Of a stretch of DNA of 64,000 nucleotides, positions 6,744-15,482 are shown one piece after another; positions within the stretch are counted from its first letter, which is position 1, and the number at the start of each line of letters is the position of its first letter. A program made the position numbers and the translations under genes. The stretch is from Cupriavidus basilensis (lineage in GTDB: Bacteria; Pseudomonadota; Gammaproteobacteria; Burkholderiales; Burkholderiaceae): contig NZ_CP010536.1 of assembly GCF_000832305.1 (NCBI RefSeq), positions 1,736,001-1,800,000 of the forward strand, read 5' to 3'. A model generated the notes under the pieces. The model had not been told where the DNA came from. It saw nothing but the letters and a program-made list of their open reading frames with translations, and searched no databases.

Positions 6744-7105
6744 ATTTTCAGAACACCGCGAAGCGCCGCATGCAGGCGCTCGGGCGCCTCAAGTCTGGCG
6801 AGATGAACAAGACCGAGAAGGCGTACGCGGATTTCCTGGAGGCGAGGCGCGTAGCCGGCACGGTGGCCTGGTTCAAGTTCGAGGGCGTCAAGCTGCGCTT
6901 GGCCGACAACACGTTCTATTCGCCGGACTTCGCCGTGATGCTGGCCAGCGGCGCGATGGAGATGCACGAGGTGAAGGGGCATTGGCAGGATGACGCCCGC
7001 GTGAAGATCAAGGTCGCTGCGGAGCTATACCCGTTCCGCTTCATCGCGGTGCGGCCGCGCCTGAAGCGCGAGGGAAGCGGCTGGCAGCAGGAGGTGTTCG
7101 AGTGA
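6740..7105 (+). CDS. DUF1064 PD-(D/E)XK nuclease-like protein
   Basis: A 121-residue protein of the DUF1064 family. The signature is clear: NKTEKAYADFLEARR, then FEGVKLRLADNTFYSPDF with the catalytic-type Asp, then MEMHEVKGHW with E-x-K, and DDARVKIKVAAELYPFRF. Family members have a Holliday-junction-resolvase-like restriction-enzyme fold and sit in phage early regions; they probably process branched DNA. ATG 6740 overlaps the previous stop; the end overlaps the GTG of the homing endonuclease. Confidence 0.85.
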   Translation: MNFQNTAKRRMQALGRLKSGEMNKTEKAYADFLEARRVAGTVAWFKFEGVKLRLADNTFYSPDFAVMLASGAMEMHEVKGHWQDDARVKIKVAAELYPFRFIAVRPRLKREGSGWQQEVFE

Positions 7106-7794
7106 GCTCACTCAAGTTTCGCGGCGTGTATCCGCACAAGGACAGCGGGTGGACTGCGGCCATCGGGCACGAAGGAAAGCAGGTCTACCTTGGTTGGTTC
7201 GCGGACTTCGAGTCTGCAAAGGCAGCACGTCTCGCGGGCGAGCTGCGCCTGTTCGGCCAGGTGTTCGACCGGCGCGAGATCGAATGCGACGGAGTAACGG
7301 CAAAGCTGCCCTTGCACGGCCAGGGTGGCGTGTTCCACGGCTGGGCGCTTATCGACGCCAGCGACCTGGACGCAACGCGAGACATCGCGTGGACGAAGGA
7401 CGCAAGAGGCTATGTTGTCGGTCGCCCGCCCGGCTCTACCAACAGCGTCACCCTGCATCGCTGGCTACTGGTTGGGGGCGCCAAGGGGCGGCTCATTGTT
7501 GACCATGCCAATCGGGATCGGCTCGATAACCGGCGCGGGAACTTGCGGTGGGCGAACTCGAACGGCAACGCCCAGAACACCAGCCTAGCGAAGAACAATT
7601 CGAGTGGCTTCAAGGGCGTCGCGCGCGCCGCGCGCGGGAAATGGCGGGCTCGCATCTGGGTTGACGGTAAAGAGCGGTTCATTGGGCTCTACGACACCAG
7701 GGACGCGGCTGCTGCGGCCTATGACGCGGAGGCGCTGAGGCTGCATGGGGAATACGCATCGCCGAATGCTGCCTTGGACGTGAGCGGTGAGTGA
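7102..7794 (+). CDS. HNH homing endonuclease with AP2 domains at both ends
   Basis: A 230-residue protein starting at GTG 7102. The middle (about residues 125-160) is an HNH_3 unit (VDHANRDRLDNRRGNLRWA). The C-terminus (about 170-215) is a clear AP2 DNA-binding domain (SSGFKGVARAARGKWRARI). The N-terminus (KFRGVYPHKDSGWTAAI) has the same pattern, which suggests a second AP2 unit. The usual form has one C-terminal AP2 domain. It lies inside a coupled operon with no sign of disrupting a gene, so it may be a domesticated or freestanding homing enzyme. Confidence 0.85.
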   Translation: MSSLKFRGVYPHKDSGWTAAIGHEGKQVYLGWFADFESAKAARLAGELRLFGQVFDRREIECDGVTAKLPLHGQGGVFHGWALIDASDLDATRDIAWTKDARGYVVGRPPGSTNSVTLHRWLLVGGAKGRLIVDHANRDRLDNRRGNLRWANSNGNAQNTSLAKNNSSGFKGVARAARGKWRARIWVDGKERFIGLYDTRDAAAAAYDAEALRLHGEYASPNAALDVSGE

Positions 7795-7895
7795 CCGCAT
7801 CAGCAAGCGCTACAGCACCGCGCCCGGTGTGTGCGTCAGCGTGGAACAACTGCCGCTCCAAGCGGCTTGAAGGAATGAAATTGACTGGGGAAACC

Positions 7896-8501
7896 ATGAC
7901 CGAAGAACGCCTGTTCGATAGCTCTCACGCGGCGCTCGTGTTCGCGTTCAACTTTTCCGGGCAGCAGTACCAGGCGTCGGCGATGAACAAGGCCATGACG
8001 CCGCAGATCGGTTCCGGCAAGGGGCTCGTCGGGGTCGACGGCGCGGCGCAGGCCGGTATGATCCGTCGAGAATTGGGTACGCTGCCCGAGCTGCATCAGG
8101 CGGTGCTGACCGCGCGCGTGGCGCCGCGCGACGTGCCGTGCGAATGCACCCGGCCATGCTGCAGCGGGCGCCTGCCCAATGCCGAATGGACCGACGCCAT
8201 CGTTTGGCTGACCGAGCGCGCCATGCAGCAGCTGTCCGGCTCGTTCTCGCACTACCGCGTGCGTCGGTCGATCCTGGAAAAGATCTTCGGGGTGAAGGTC
8301 AACCTGGCCGACATCGCCGAGGCCTGCGGCGCGCACCGCAACACGGTCAGTGACCAGAACGCGAAGCTGAAGCTGTGGATCGAGGGCGAGAAGGGGCGTA
8401 AGGGGTTGAACGCGGCGCCGGGCGTTGAGGCGGTCGCCTGGATGGCCATTGATGGTCGCCTGAAGGCCGCGCGGATGGTCGGCGTCGAGGAAGCTGCGTA
8501 G
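7896..8501 (+). CDS. Probable late-gene regulator (Q-like, HTH and Cys cluster)
   Basis: A 201-residue protein. A Cys cluster (PCECTRPCCSG, about residues 82-92) suggests zinc, and a helix-turn-helix-like segment (NLADIAEACGAHRNTVSD) lies near residues 133-150. The frame is open from GTG 7791, but ATG 7896 has GGGGA 5 bases upstream and is preferred; ATG 7875 is also possible. The place, last but one in the early operon and just before the late region, is where lambdoid phages put the Q antiterminator, so late-gene activation is inferred. I do not recognise a precise family. Confidence 0.55.
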   Translation: MTEERLFDSSHAALVFAFNFSGQQYQASAMNKAMTPQIGSGKGLVGVDGAAQAGMIRRELGTLPELHQAVLTARVAPRDVPCECTRPCCSGRLPNAEWTDAIVWLTERAMQQLSGSFSHYRVRRSILEKIFGVKVNLADIAEACGAHRNTVSDQNAKLKLWIEGEKGRKGLNAAPGVEAVAWMAIDGRLKAARMVGVEEAA

Positions 8502-8511
8502 GAGATCGGCA

Positions 8512-9153
8512 ATGAAGGCGACCAAGGAAGAGCGCCGCGAGCGCGCACGGAAAAGACGTGAGGAATGGCAAGCTGAGCTTGCCCGGCTGCACTCCAGACA
8601 GACGCAAAGCCAGGATAGCGCTGCGAGGGACCGCGCTCACGCGCGCAACAGGCAGTTGCTGGAAGCTGCTCAAGATCAGATGCGTGGCGGCGCGTTTCGG
8701 GCCTGGTATGAGGCCACGACGGGTGAGCCAGTAAGCGAATTCTTGGCCGATACGCTGCTCACCCCGGAGCAGTTTCTCGCGCGATTCGATGGCAGGATGC
8801 GCCAGCTTGAGTGGACGCAGATGCGAATCGAGCGTGTCGTGCAGGACAATCCGTGGACCAACCCGGAAACGAAGGGGCTGTGGGCCGAGCAGATTAGCTT
8901 GACGACCTCGCCGACCGAGCGCCGGCGGATCATCATGAGGTTGGCCACGCCGCGCTGGGCGAATAGGGAGGCGGTGACCGCCGTCTACCTGGAGCGCGAG
9001 CGCATGATCGTAGAGACCGGCATCCTTCATCAGGTCGACCATATCGTTCCGTTGGTGCATCCGCTGGTCTGCGGGCTTCACTGCGAGTACAACCTGCGCG
9101 TCACCACGGCGTTCGAGAACCAGTCCAAGTCCAATTTTTTTGAGATTTCTTGA
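8512..9153 (+). CDS. HNH-endonuclease-like phage protein
   Basis: A 213-residue protein. The first 70 residues are a highly charged helix (KEERRERARKRREEW). The C-terminal part reads like an HNH nuclease: VDHIVPL supplies the His-Asp/His pair, then GLHCEYNLRV and a final Asn/Lys segment (FENQSKSN). Such proteins occur near packaging genes in many phages and help cos/pac DNA processing. GGAGA precedes ATG 8512. The gene ends the early operon and is followed by intrinsic terminators. Confidence 0.75.
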   Translation: MKATKEERRERARKRREEWQAELARLHSRQTQSQDSAARDRAHARNRQLLEAAQDQMRGGAFRAWYEATTGEPVSEFLADTLLTPEQFLARFDGRMRQLEWTQMRIERVVQDNPWTNPETKGLWAEQISLTTSPTERRRIIMRLATPRWANREAVTAVYLERERMIVETGILHQVDHIVPLVHPLVCGLHCEYNLRVTTAFENQSKSNFFEIS

Positions 9154-9213
9154 CTTATTTCGAGGTCTGCACAAAAATGGCCTCTATTCGATACACCTGC
9201 GAATTACGTCCAA

Positions 9214-9236
9214 AGCCCGCGCAAGCGGGCTTTTTG
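9214..9236 (+). terminator. Intrinsic terminator of early operon
   Basis: The stem AGCCCGC/GCGGGCT with a 4-base loop (9214-9231) is followed by TTTTTG. A second, imperfect stem with a T-run follows at about 9247-9277. The pair separates the HNH gene from the convergent gene at 9301-9489. Confidence 0.8.
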
Positions 9237-9300
9237 CTTTTCAGAGCCCGCCAGGTTCTCGCCTCGCGGGTCTTTTGCTTTGGGCGTTTCGGCGTACTTG

Positions 9301-9489
9301 CTACGCGAAATCGCCAAAGCGATCTGGGTCGTCTGGCATCGTCCACTTGATGGATTCTTCTTTGATGTCTACCGCCTTTTTCGGTGGGGGCAATGTCGTA
9401 TGTGGTGCGAACGCTAAAACTAGCGCGGACTGTGGCACGTCGAGAACTTCCTCGCCGTCTTCGGACCAGCACCTGAGACTGACAGCCAT
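9301..9489 (-). CDS. Small hypothetical protein between early and late regions
   Basis: A 62-residue acidic protein on the minus strand with a strong ribosome site (GGAGG, 6 bases before ATG). It begins MAVSLRCWSEDGEEV and ends DDPDRFGDFA. It faces the early-operon terminators, so it forms its own leftward unit. No family is recognised. Confidence 0.6.
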   Translation of the reverse strand: MAVSLRCWSEDGEEVLDVPQSALVLAFAPHTTLPPPKKAVDIKEESIKWTMPDDPDRFGDFA

Positions 9490-9694
9490 GTGAGCCTCCG
9501 GTAAGTGATTCCAGAAATCCCTACTGCATTGGAAATGCAGAGGGGGCGAACTCCTACCTTAGGCCGACTCTATGACAGTTTGCTGACGTCATTGACGACA
9601 GGAAACGGGATGCAACTCTGGGGCCAGCCATGTTCCTGCCGACCTACTGTTTCCTGCTGTGGGGTGTCTGGTTTCAGGCGCGCTGGCCACAGCC

Positions 9695-9764
9695 CCCTCA
9701 CGCAGGCCGGTTGCCGGGACTCTCCCCGAGTCGCGAAAAACTGGTAGCCGGCCTGACGTGAGGG
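9695..9764 (+). ncRNA. Long structured RNA element before the late operon
   Basis: A 16-bp stem with a single bulged base pairs 9695-9710 (CCCTCACGCAGGCCGG) with 9748-9764 (CCGGCCTGACGTGAGGG). Its loop contains a second hairpin, GACTC-TCCCC-GAGTC (9718-9732). The structure is far stronger than expected by chance for a gene-free spacer. A small RNA, a cis antitermination element or a packaging-site structure are all possible. Confidence 0.5.
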
Positions 9765-9865
9765 CGTAATGTTCTGCCAGGGAATCATTAGATTCCTGGT
9801 GCCGATAGGGTGCCAAATACGGCACAGCCCAACTAGTGTCTCCTCCACCCACCCCGTGGTGGATT

Positions 9866-9890
9866 GCCCGGCCTCCCGCCGGGCTATTTT
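9866..9890 (+). terminator. Terminator-like hairpin before the late genes
   Basis: The stem GCCCGGC/GCCGGGC (9866-9884) is followed by TATTTTCTT. It lies about 30 bases before the start of the ParB-methylase gene, the place of a lambda tR'-type terminator that a late antiterminator would have to pass. Confidence 0.65.
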
Positions 9891-9919
9891 CTTCCCTGTC
9901 CCGCGCATTGTTGTCGTCT

Positions 9920-11302
9920 ATGAAAACATCCAACCAGCTCGCCATCGCCTACCGCGCGGCGGCGGACCTGGTCCGGTACGACAGGAATGCGCGGACGCAC
10001 AGCGCCGCCCAGATCGAGCAGATCAAGACTTCACTGCGGCGCTTCGGCTGGACGAACCCGGCGCTGGTCGCCGGCGAAGACCTGCTGGCCGGCCACGGCC
10101 GCATCGAGGCGGCCACGCAGATGTGGGCGGCTGGCGAGACGATTGCGAATTGCCCTGTGCCCGGCCAGGTGCCCACGGTCGACCTGTCGCACCTGTCGGC
10201 GGACGAGCGGCGAGCTTACATTTTGGCCGACAACAAGCTGGCCGAGAACGCCGGCTGGGATGTGGACCTGCTGGCGATCGAGCTGGCCGACCTGCGCGAC
10301 GCGGACTTCGACCTATCGGTGATCGGCTTCGACGCTGGCGAGCTGGCCGAGCTGCTGGACCCGCCGCAACCTGGTCCACCTGGTGGTGGCGCCGGCTCGC
10401 TGGCCGAGCAGTTCATGGTGCCCCCGTTCAGCACGCTCAACGCGCGCGACGCCGCGTGGCAGGACCGCAAGAAGGCCTGGCTGGCGCTGGGCATCCAGTC
10501 GGAGCTGGGCCGCGACGCGCCGGCGTTTTCTTCGGCGTCCGACCAGCAGAAGGCGGATCGCGGCGCGCCGGCGCAACACCGCACCAGCATCTTCGACCCG
10601 GTGCTGTGCGAGCTGGCGTATCGCTGGTTCTGCCCGGCTGACGGCCTGGTGCTCGACCCGTTCGCGGGCGGCAGCGTACGCGGCATCGTCGCGGCGCGCC
10701 TGGGGCGGCAGTACGTCGGCATGGAGCTGCGCGCCGAGCAGGTGCAGGCCAACCGGGCGCAGCTGGATCTGCTGCGCGCTGACGACCCCGCCCCAGCCTG
10801 GCACGTGGGCGACAGCCGCAAGATCGGCCAGCACCTGGCGGATGTCGAAGCCGATTTCGTGTTCTCGTGCCCGCCGTACGCCAACCTGGAGCGCTACTCG
10901 GACGACCCGGCGGACCTGTCCACGATGGACTATCCGGCCTTCCTGACCGCTTACCGTGAGGTGATCTCCGGCGCGGTGGGGCAGCTCAAGCCCGACCGCT
11001 TCGCCTGCTTTGTGGTCGGCGACGTACGCGAGAAGCGCGGTACCGGCTGCTACCGCAACTTCGTGGCCGACACCATCGAGGCGTTTCTGGACGCTGGCAC
11101 GGAGCTGTACAACCACGCGGTGCTGCTGACCGCGCTGGGCAGCCTGCCCATCCGCGCCGGCAAGCAGTTCAGCGCCAGTCGGAAGCTCGGCACGGCGCAC
11201 CAGCATGTGCTGGTGTTCGTGAAGGGCGACTGGAAGCGGGCGGTGGCCGCGTGCGGTGAGGTGGACGTGTCGGATGACCTATTCCCCGAGGCGGAGGAAT
11301 AA
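9920..11302 (+). CDS. ParB-domain DNA methyltransferase
   Basis: A 460-residue fusion. Residues about 8-100 form a ParB/Srx-like N-terminal domain (YDRNARTHSAAQIEQI, GHGRIEAA, ADNKLAENAGWD). Residues about 215-445 form an adenine/cytosine-N4 methylase: AdoMet motif LDPFAGGSVRG near 244 and catalytic SCPPY near 316. Such phage enzymes modify phage DNA against host restriction and often sit next to terminase, as here. ATG 9920 starts the ParB domain; the upstream open frame runs through a terminator-like hairpin and is rejected. The ribosome site is weak. Confidence 0.88.
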   Translation: MKTSNQLAIAYRAAADLVRYDRNARTHSAAQIEQIKTSLRRFGWTNPALVAGEDLLAGHGRIEAATQMWAAGETIANCPVPGQVPTVDLSHLSADERRAYILADNKLAENAGWDVDLLAIELADLRDADFDLSVIGFDAGELAELLDPPQPGPPGGGAGSLAEQFMVPPFSTLNARDAAWQDRKKAWLALGIQSELGRDAPAFSSASDQQKADRGAPAQHRTSIFDPVLCELAYRWFCPADGLVLDPFAGGSVRGIVAARLGRQYVGMELRAEQVQANRAQLDLLRADDPAPAWHVGDSRKIGQHLADVEADFVFSCPPYANLERYSDDPADLSTMDYPAFLTAYREVISGAVGQLKPDRFACFVVGDVREKRGTGCYRNFVADTIEAFLDAGTELYNHAVLLTALGSLPIRAGKQFSASRKLGTAHQHVLVFVKGDWKRAVAACGEVDVSDDLFPEAEE

Positions 11303-11330
11303 AACGTAGCGCCCAGGGACGCGAAGCTCC

Positions 11331-11729
11331 ATGGCAGGACGCAAACCTTTCGTGCCGACGGCGGCAGACCGCAAGTTGGTCGAAAGCGCCGCGGCCTTCG
11401 GCATCCCGCAGGATGAGATCGCTCGGCTGATCACCAACCCGCAGACGGGCAAGCCGCTGGCGGCCGTGTCCCTGCGCAAACATTTCCGCATCGAGCTGGA
11501 AACTGGTGCGACGAAGGCCAACATTGCGGTGGCGAACGCGCTCTTCCGCGCGGCCACGGGCAGCGGCAAGGGCGCCGTGACGGCGGCTATCTGGTGGACA
11601 AAGTCGCGGATGCGCTGGCGCGGCGACGGAACGGACCCCGAGGACGAGACCCCGCCGGCGGCGCAGACGTTCACCTTTGTGGTGAAGGACGCGCGGCGCC
11701 CTGCAACCGACCCCGATGGCAGCGAATAG
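11331..11729 (+). CDS. Terminase small subunit-like protein
   Basis: A 132-residue protein with an N-terminal HTH (RKLVESAAAFGIPQDEIARL) and a helical middle (TKANIAVANALFRAATG), then an acidic Pro-rich tail. It overlaps the large terminase by 14 bases. Small terminases recognise the packaging site and recruit the motor; the position and HTH support that role, although sequence families for this subunit are diverse. Confidence 0.8.
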   Translation: MAGRKPFVPTAADRKLVESAAAFGIPQDEIARLITNPQTGKPLAAVSLRKHFRIELETGATKANIAVANALFRAATGSGKGAVTAAIWWTKSRMRWRGDGTDPEDETPPAAQTFTFVVKDARRPATDPDGSE

Positions 11730-13002
11730 CCCCTCCCTGAACGTCCCGCAGGCTGCCTTCCTGCAGATGCCGCACAAGTTCCGGGCCTACGTGGCCGGGT
11801 TCGGGTCCGGCAAGACGTGGGTGGGCTGCACCAGTATTTGCCAGCATTTCTGGCGGTGGCCGAAGATCAACCAGGGCTACTTCGCGCCGACCTACCCGCA
11901 GATCCGCGACATCTTCTATCCCACGATGGAGGAGGTGGCAGCCACGATGGGCCTGCGGGTCAAGATCAACCAGAGCAACCACGAAGTCCACGTCTACGAG
12001 GGGCGGCGGTACCGCGGCACGATCATCTGCCGCTCGATGGAGAAGCCCGAGACCATCGTGGGCTTCAAGATCGGCCACGCGCTGATCGACGAGCTGGACG
12101 TGATGAACCCCATCAAGGCCCAGACGGCCTGGCGGAAGATCATCGCGCGCATGCGCTACAAGGTCGAGGGGCTGCGCAACGGCATCGATGTGACGACGAC
12201 CCCCGAGGGGTTCAAGTTCGTCTACCAGCAGTTCGTCAAGGCCATCACGGAGAAGCCGTCGCTGGAAAGCCTGTATGGGCTGATCCAGGCCAGTACGTTC
12301 GACAACGAGCTGAACCTGCCGGACGACTACATCCCGTCGCTGCGCGAGAGCTATCCGCCGCAGCTGATCGAGGCGTACCTGCGCGGGAAGTTCGTCAACC
12401 TCGCAGCCGGGTCGGTGTATCCGAACTTCAGCCGGAAGCTGAACCACACCGACGACGCCATGGCGGCCGGCGAGCCGCTGCACGTCGGCATGGACTTCAA
12501 CGTGCTGAAGATGGCATCGGTGATCTACGTGGTGCGCGACGGCACGCCGCGCGCGGTTGGCGAGCTGACCAAGGTGCGGGACACGCCCGAGATGGCGCGG
12601 ATGCTGAAGGAGCGGTTCAAGGACAAGGGCCATGCCGTCTTGATCTATCCCGACGCGAGCGGCCAGAACACCAGCAGCAAGAGCGCTAGCGAGTCGGACC
12701 TGTCGATCCTCCGGGGCGCCGGGTTCCAACTGCAGGTCAACTCGACGAACCCAGCCGTGAAGGACCGGGTGAACGCCGTCAACGCCCTGATCCTGAACGA
12801 CAAGGGCGAGCGCCGGCTGAAGGTCAATACGCACCTGTGCCCGGAGTTCACCGAGGCGCTCGAACAGCAGCCTTACGACAAGAACGGCGAGCCGGACAAG
12901 TCAACCGGCCACGACCACGTCAACGATGCCGGCGGCTACCCGCTGGTGAAGCTGTGGCCGATCGTGAAGCGCGCCGCGACCGTCCGCCCCGTGAACATGT
13001 AG
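11716..13002 (+). CDS. terL: Terminase large subunit
   Basis: A 428-residue packaging motor. The ATPase domain has Walker A GFGSGKT at about residues 28-34 and a Walker B-like HALIDELDV near 118-126. The RNase H-like nuclease domain shows HVGMDFNV (Asp260), LIYPDAS near 309 and the C-terminal HDHVNDAGGYPL Asp near 400. The length is normal for this family. It starts inside the end of the small-subunit gene, which indicates translational coupling. Confidence 0.95.
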   Translation: MAANSPSLNVPQAAFLQMPHKFRAYVAGFGSGKTWVGCTSICQHFWRWPKINQGYFAPTYPQIRDIFYPTMEEVAATMGLRVKINQSNHEVHVYEGRRYRGTIICRSMEKPETIVGFKIGHALIDELDVMNPIKAQTAWRKIIARMRYKVEGLRNGIDVTTTPEGFKFVYQQFVKAITEKPSLESLYGLIQASTFDNELNLPDDYIPSLRESYPPQLIEAYLRGKFVNLAAGSVYPNFSRKLNHTDDAMAAGEPLHVGMDFNVLKMASVIYVVRDGTPRAVGELTKVRDTPEMARMLKERFKDKGHAVLIYPDASGQNTSSKSASESDLSILRGAGFQLQVNSTNPAVKDRVNAVNALILNDKGERRLKVNTHLCPEFTEALEQQPYDKNGEPDKSTGHDHVNDAGGYPLVKLWPIVKRAATVRPVNM

Positions 13003-13029
13003 GCGGCGCACATCATCGAGCAACCTGGC

Positions 13030-14415
13030 ATGACATCGACCGTCCGAGAGCAAACAGCCGCCGTCAAGGCGATGGCGGAGAACTATCCGCTCATCACCGC
13101 GTTACTGGGCGGCACGACGGCCATGCGCGCGGCCGGCATCAAACACCTTCCGCAGTGGCCCAATGAGACTGCCGATGCGTACAAGGCACGCCTGGCTTCG
13201 GCCACGCTGTTTCCTGCCTTTGGCCGCACGTGCGAGGTGTTGACCGGCAAGCCGTTTTCGAAGCCGATTACGGTTGGCAAGGATGTGCCGGGGCGCATCG
13301 CCAATTGGTGCGAGAACATCGACCTGCAGGGCCACAATCTGCACGCGTTCGCTGCGGCGGTGTGCTTTCACGCCATTTCCTATGGCCTGTGCGGCATCCT
13401 GGTCGACTTCCCCAATGCCGGCGGCATTCGCACGAAGGCCGAGGAAGAGGCCGCCGGCGTGCGTCCGTACTTCGTTCACATCCACGCGCAGAGCATCCTG
13501 GGTTGGCGTGCGCAGCGGATCAACGGGGTTCAGACGCTGACGCAATTGCGGTTCTTGGAGACGGTTTCCGAGCCGGACGGCCCATTCGGCGAACGGGAGA
13601 TTGAGCAGGTTCGCGTGCTGTACCCCGGGCGCTGGGAGGTGTGGCGCGAGGCTGAGAAGGCAAACTCGGCGGAAAAGGAGTGGATCCTTCACGACGAAGG
13701 CACCACGACGCTGCGGAAGATCCCGTTCGTGCCGGTCTATGGTCGGCGCATTGGATTCATGCAGGGCGTTCCGCCGCTTGTCGAACTGGCACACATGAAC
13801 GTCGAGCACTGGCAGTCGAAGAGCGATCAGCAGACGATTCTGCACGTCGCGCGCGTGCCAATCCTGTTCGCGAAATTGCTGGGGGATTCGCCGATCACAG
13901 TGGGTGCATCGTCTGCGGTCAATGCCGACCATCCGGATGCGGACCTTCGGTTTGTCGAGCACGGCGGCAAGGCGATCGAGGCGGGCAGCAGGGAGTTGGC
14001 GGCGCTGGAAGACCGGATGCGCCAAGTCGGTGCCGAGCTGCTGGTGATCAAGCCAGGCAATCTTACCGTTGCGCAGACCGTCTCCGACAACGAAGCCGGC
14101 ATGTGCACGCTGCAGCGGATCATCCAGGACGAAGAGGACGCGATCGACGCGGCCCTGCAGCTGGCTGCCGAGTGGGTGAAGGAGCCCGAGGGCGGCCACA
14201 TCCAGATCTTCAACGATTTCGGCGTGGCGTCGCTGGCGGAGGCCTCGATGGAGATTCTGCGCGATATGAACGTCGACGGCACCTTCTCCGACGAGTCGCT
14301 GTTCAACGAAGCGAAGCGGCGCGGCCTCGTTAGCCCGGAACTGACCTGGGAAGACGAGAAGAAGCGCATCGCGCTGAACGCCCCCAAGCCCGGGAAAGCG
14401 AACATCAACGACTAA
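13030..14415 (+). CDS. Portal protein (DUF4055 family)
   Basis: A 461-residue protein of the DUF4055 portal family. It begins with a helical section (YPLITALLGGTTAMRAAG), then FPAFGRTCEVLTGKPFSKP, the core containing YGLCGILVDFP, and the HMNVEHWQSKSDQ helix typical of portals. Portals form the dodecameric ring at one capsid vertex for DNA entry and tail attachment. It follows the large terminase by 27 bases. The C-terminal 40 residues are charged and probably lie inside the head. Confidence 0.88.
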   Translation: MTSTVREQTAAVKAMAENYPLITALLGGTTAMRAAGIKHLPQWPNETADAYKARLASATLFPAFGRTCEVLTGKPFSKPITVGKDVPGRIANWCENIDLQGHNLHAFAAAVCFHAISYGLCGILVDFPNAGGIRTKAEEEAAGVRPYFVHIHAQSILGWRAQRINGVQTLTQLRFLETVSEPDGPFGEREIEQVRVLYPGRWEVWREAEKANSAEKEWILHDEGTTTLRKIPFVPVYGRRIGFMQGVPPLVELAHMNVEHWQSKSDQQTILHVARVPILFAKLLGDSPITVGASSAVNADHPDADLRFVEHGGKAIEAGSRELAALEDRMRQVGAELLVIKPGNLTVAQTVSDNEAGMCTLQRIIQDEEDAIDAALQLAAEWVKEPEGGHIQIFNDFGVASLAEASMEILRDMNVDGTFSDESLFNEAKRRGLVSPELTWEDEKKRIALNAPKPGKANIND

Positions 14416-14436
14416 GCGAACCAAATTCTTTTCTCC

Positions 14437-14475
14437 AGCCGCACGGCCTCTTCGGGGCCCGCGGCTGCTTTTTTT
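14437..14475 (+). terminator. Intrinsic terminator between portal and scaffold genes
   Basis: The stem AGCCGC (14437-14442)/GCGGCT (14461-14466), with an inner GGCC/GGCC pairing, is followed by GCTTTTTTT. It lies inside the late operon, so it should reduce or be bypassed by late transcription. Confidence 0.75.
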
Positions 14476-14543
14476 GCCGGCCCGCGGATGCGGAACGGCG
14501 CGTGGGTCGGATGACCCGGTTCACTGGCTGGATAGCCAAAGGA

Positions 14544-15347
14544 ATGAACGTGAAGCTGAAGATCGATGAACATGGCCACGTCGTGGTCCAGGACGGCAAG
14601 CCGGTCTATGTGCATGACGATGGCAAGGAAATCGCTTTCGATGCCCCGGGCACCGTGGCAACGATCTCGCGCCTGAACGGCGAGGCGAAGTCGCATCGTG
14701 AGCGCGCGGAGGCCGCCGAGGGCCGGGCAAAGCTGTTCGAGGGCATCGAGGATGCCGACGCTGCCCGCAAGGCGCTCGAAACCGTCCGCAACATCAAGGA
14801 CGGCGACCTCATCACGGCCGGCAAGGTCGAGGAAATCAAGGCGGCCGCCAAGCGCGCCGCTGAAGAGCAGGTCGCCGCCGCCAGTAAGTCGCACGTCGAA
14901 GAGCTCGCGCGAGTAAAGACTGAGCGCGACACCCTCCAGAGCACGCTCTACGACGAGCGCATCGGCGGCAGTTTCGACCGATCGAAGTTCATCGCCGAAA
15001 AGCTGGCCATTCCCGGCGACATCGCCAAGGCCGCCTTCGGCAAGGCCTTCAAGATCGAAGACGGCAAGACGGTTGCCTATGACGCGACCGGCAACAAGAT
15101 TTTCTCCCGCGTTCGCCCCGGTGACCTGGCCGACTTCGACGAGGCACTGGAAACGCTCGTCGAGAACTACCCGCATCGCGACCAGATCCTGAAGGGGTCT
15201 GGCGCCAGCGGTGGCGGTGCGAGCGGTGGCGGCTCGTCTGGCGGCAAGCGCGCCTACACCCGGGCCGAGTTCAACACCTTCGAGCCGAGCAAGCAGGCCG
15301 CGGTCTCCGCGGATGTTCGCGCCGGCAAAGCCACCCTCAACGACTAA
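14544..15347 (+). CDS. Scaffold-like head protein (DUF6651-type)
   Basis: A 267-residue protein placed between portal and coat, the scaffold position. A short beta-rich N-terminus (KLKIDEHGHVVVQDG) is followed by a long Ala/Glu/Lys coiled coil (about residues 45-140), a globular part and a Gly/Ser linker (GASGGGASGGGSSGG) before a short C-terminal coat-binding-like tail. Scaffolds guide capsid assembly and leave or are degraded. ATG 14544 matches the family start; ATG 14511 upstream is an alternative. Confidence 0.75.
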   Translation: MNVKLKIDEHGHVVVQDGKPVYVHDDGKEIAFDAPGTVATISRLNGEAKSHRERAEAAEGRAKLFEGIEDADAARKALETVRNIKDGDLITAGKVEEIKAAAKRAAEEQVAAASKSHVEELARVKTERDTLQSTLYDERIGGSFDRSKFIAEKLAIPGDIAKAAFGKAFKIEDGKTVAYDATGNKIFSRVRPGDLADFDEALETLVENYPHRDQILKGSGASGGGASGGGSSGGKRAYTRAEFNTFEPSKQAAVSADVRAGKATLND

Positions 15348-15482
15348 GCAGTGGCGGCCCTTCCGGGGTCGCTCTGCGGGTCACGCGGTATCTAGCCAAG
15401 CCCTGGATGGGGCACGGCGCTATGGGCTGGATGGCCCGATCAATCCCAAATCGTACCCACCACCCATATTTGGAGTATCCAA

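Larger units (their letters stand above)
9490..9919. other. Early/late junction without a gene
   Basis: About 430 bases with no convincing gene on either strand; the open frames here are shadows. The region holds a long stem-loop (9695-9764) and a terminator-like hairpin (9866-9890). By position it should contain the promoter of the late operon and the promoter of the small gene at 9489; promoter boxes could not be assigned. Confidence 0.6.

Noticed and set aside
9769..10641. Long plus-strand Arg/Gly-rich frame over the methylase start
   Set aside because: Typical high-GC shadow of the ParB-methylase gene in another frame.
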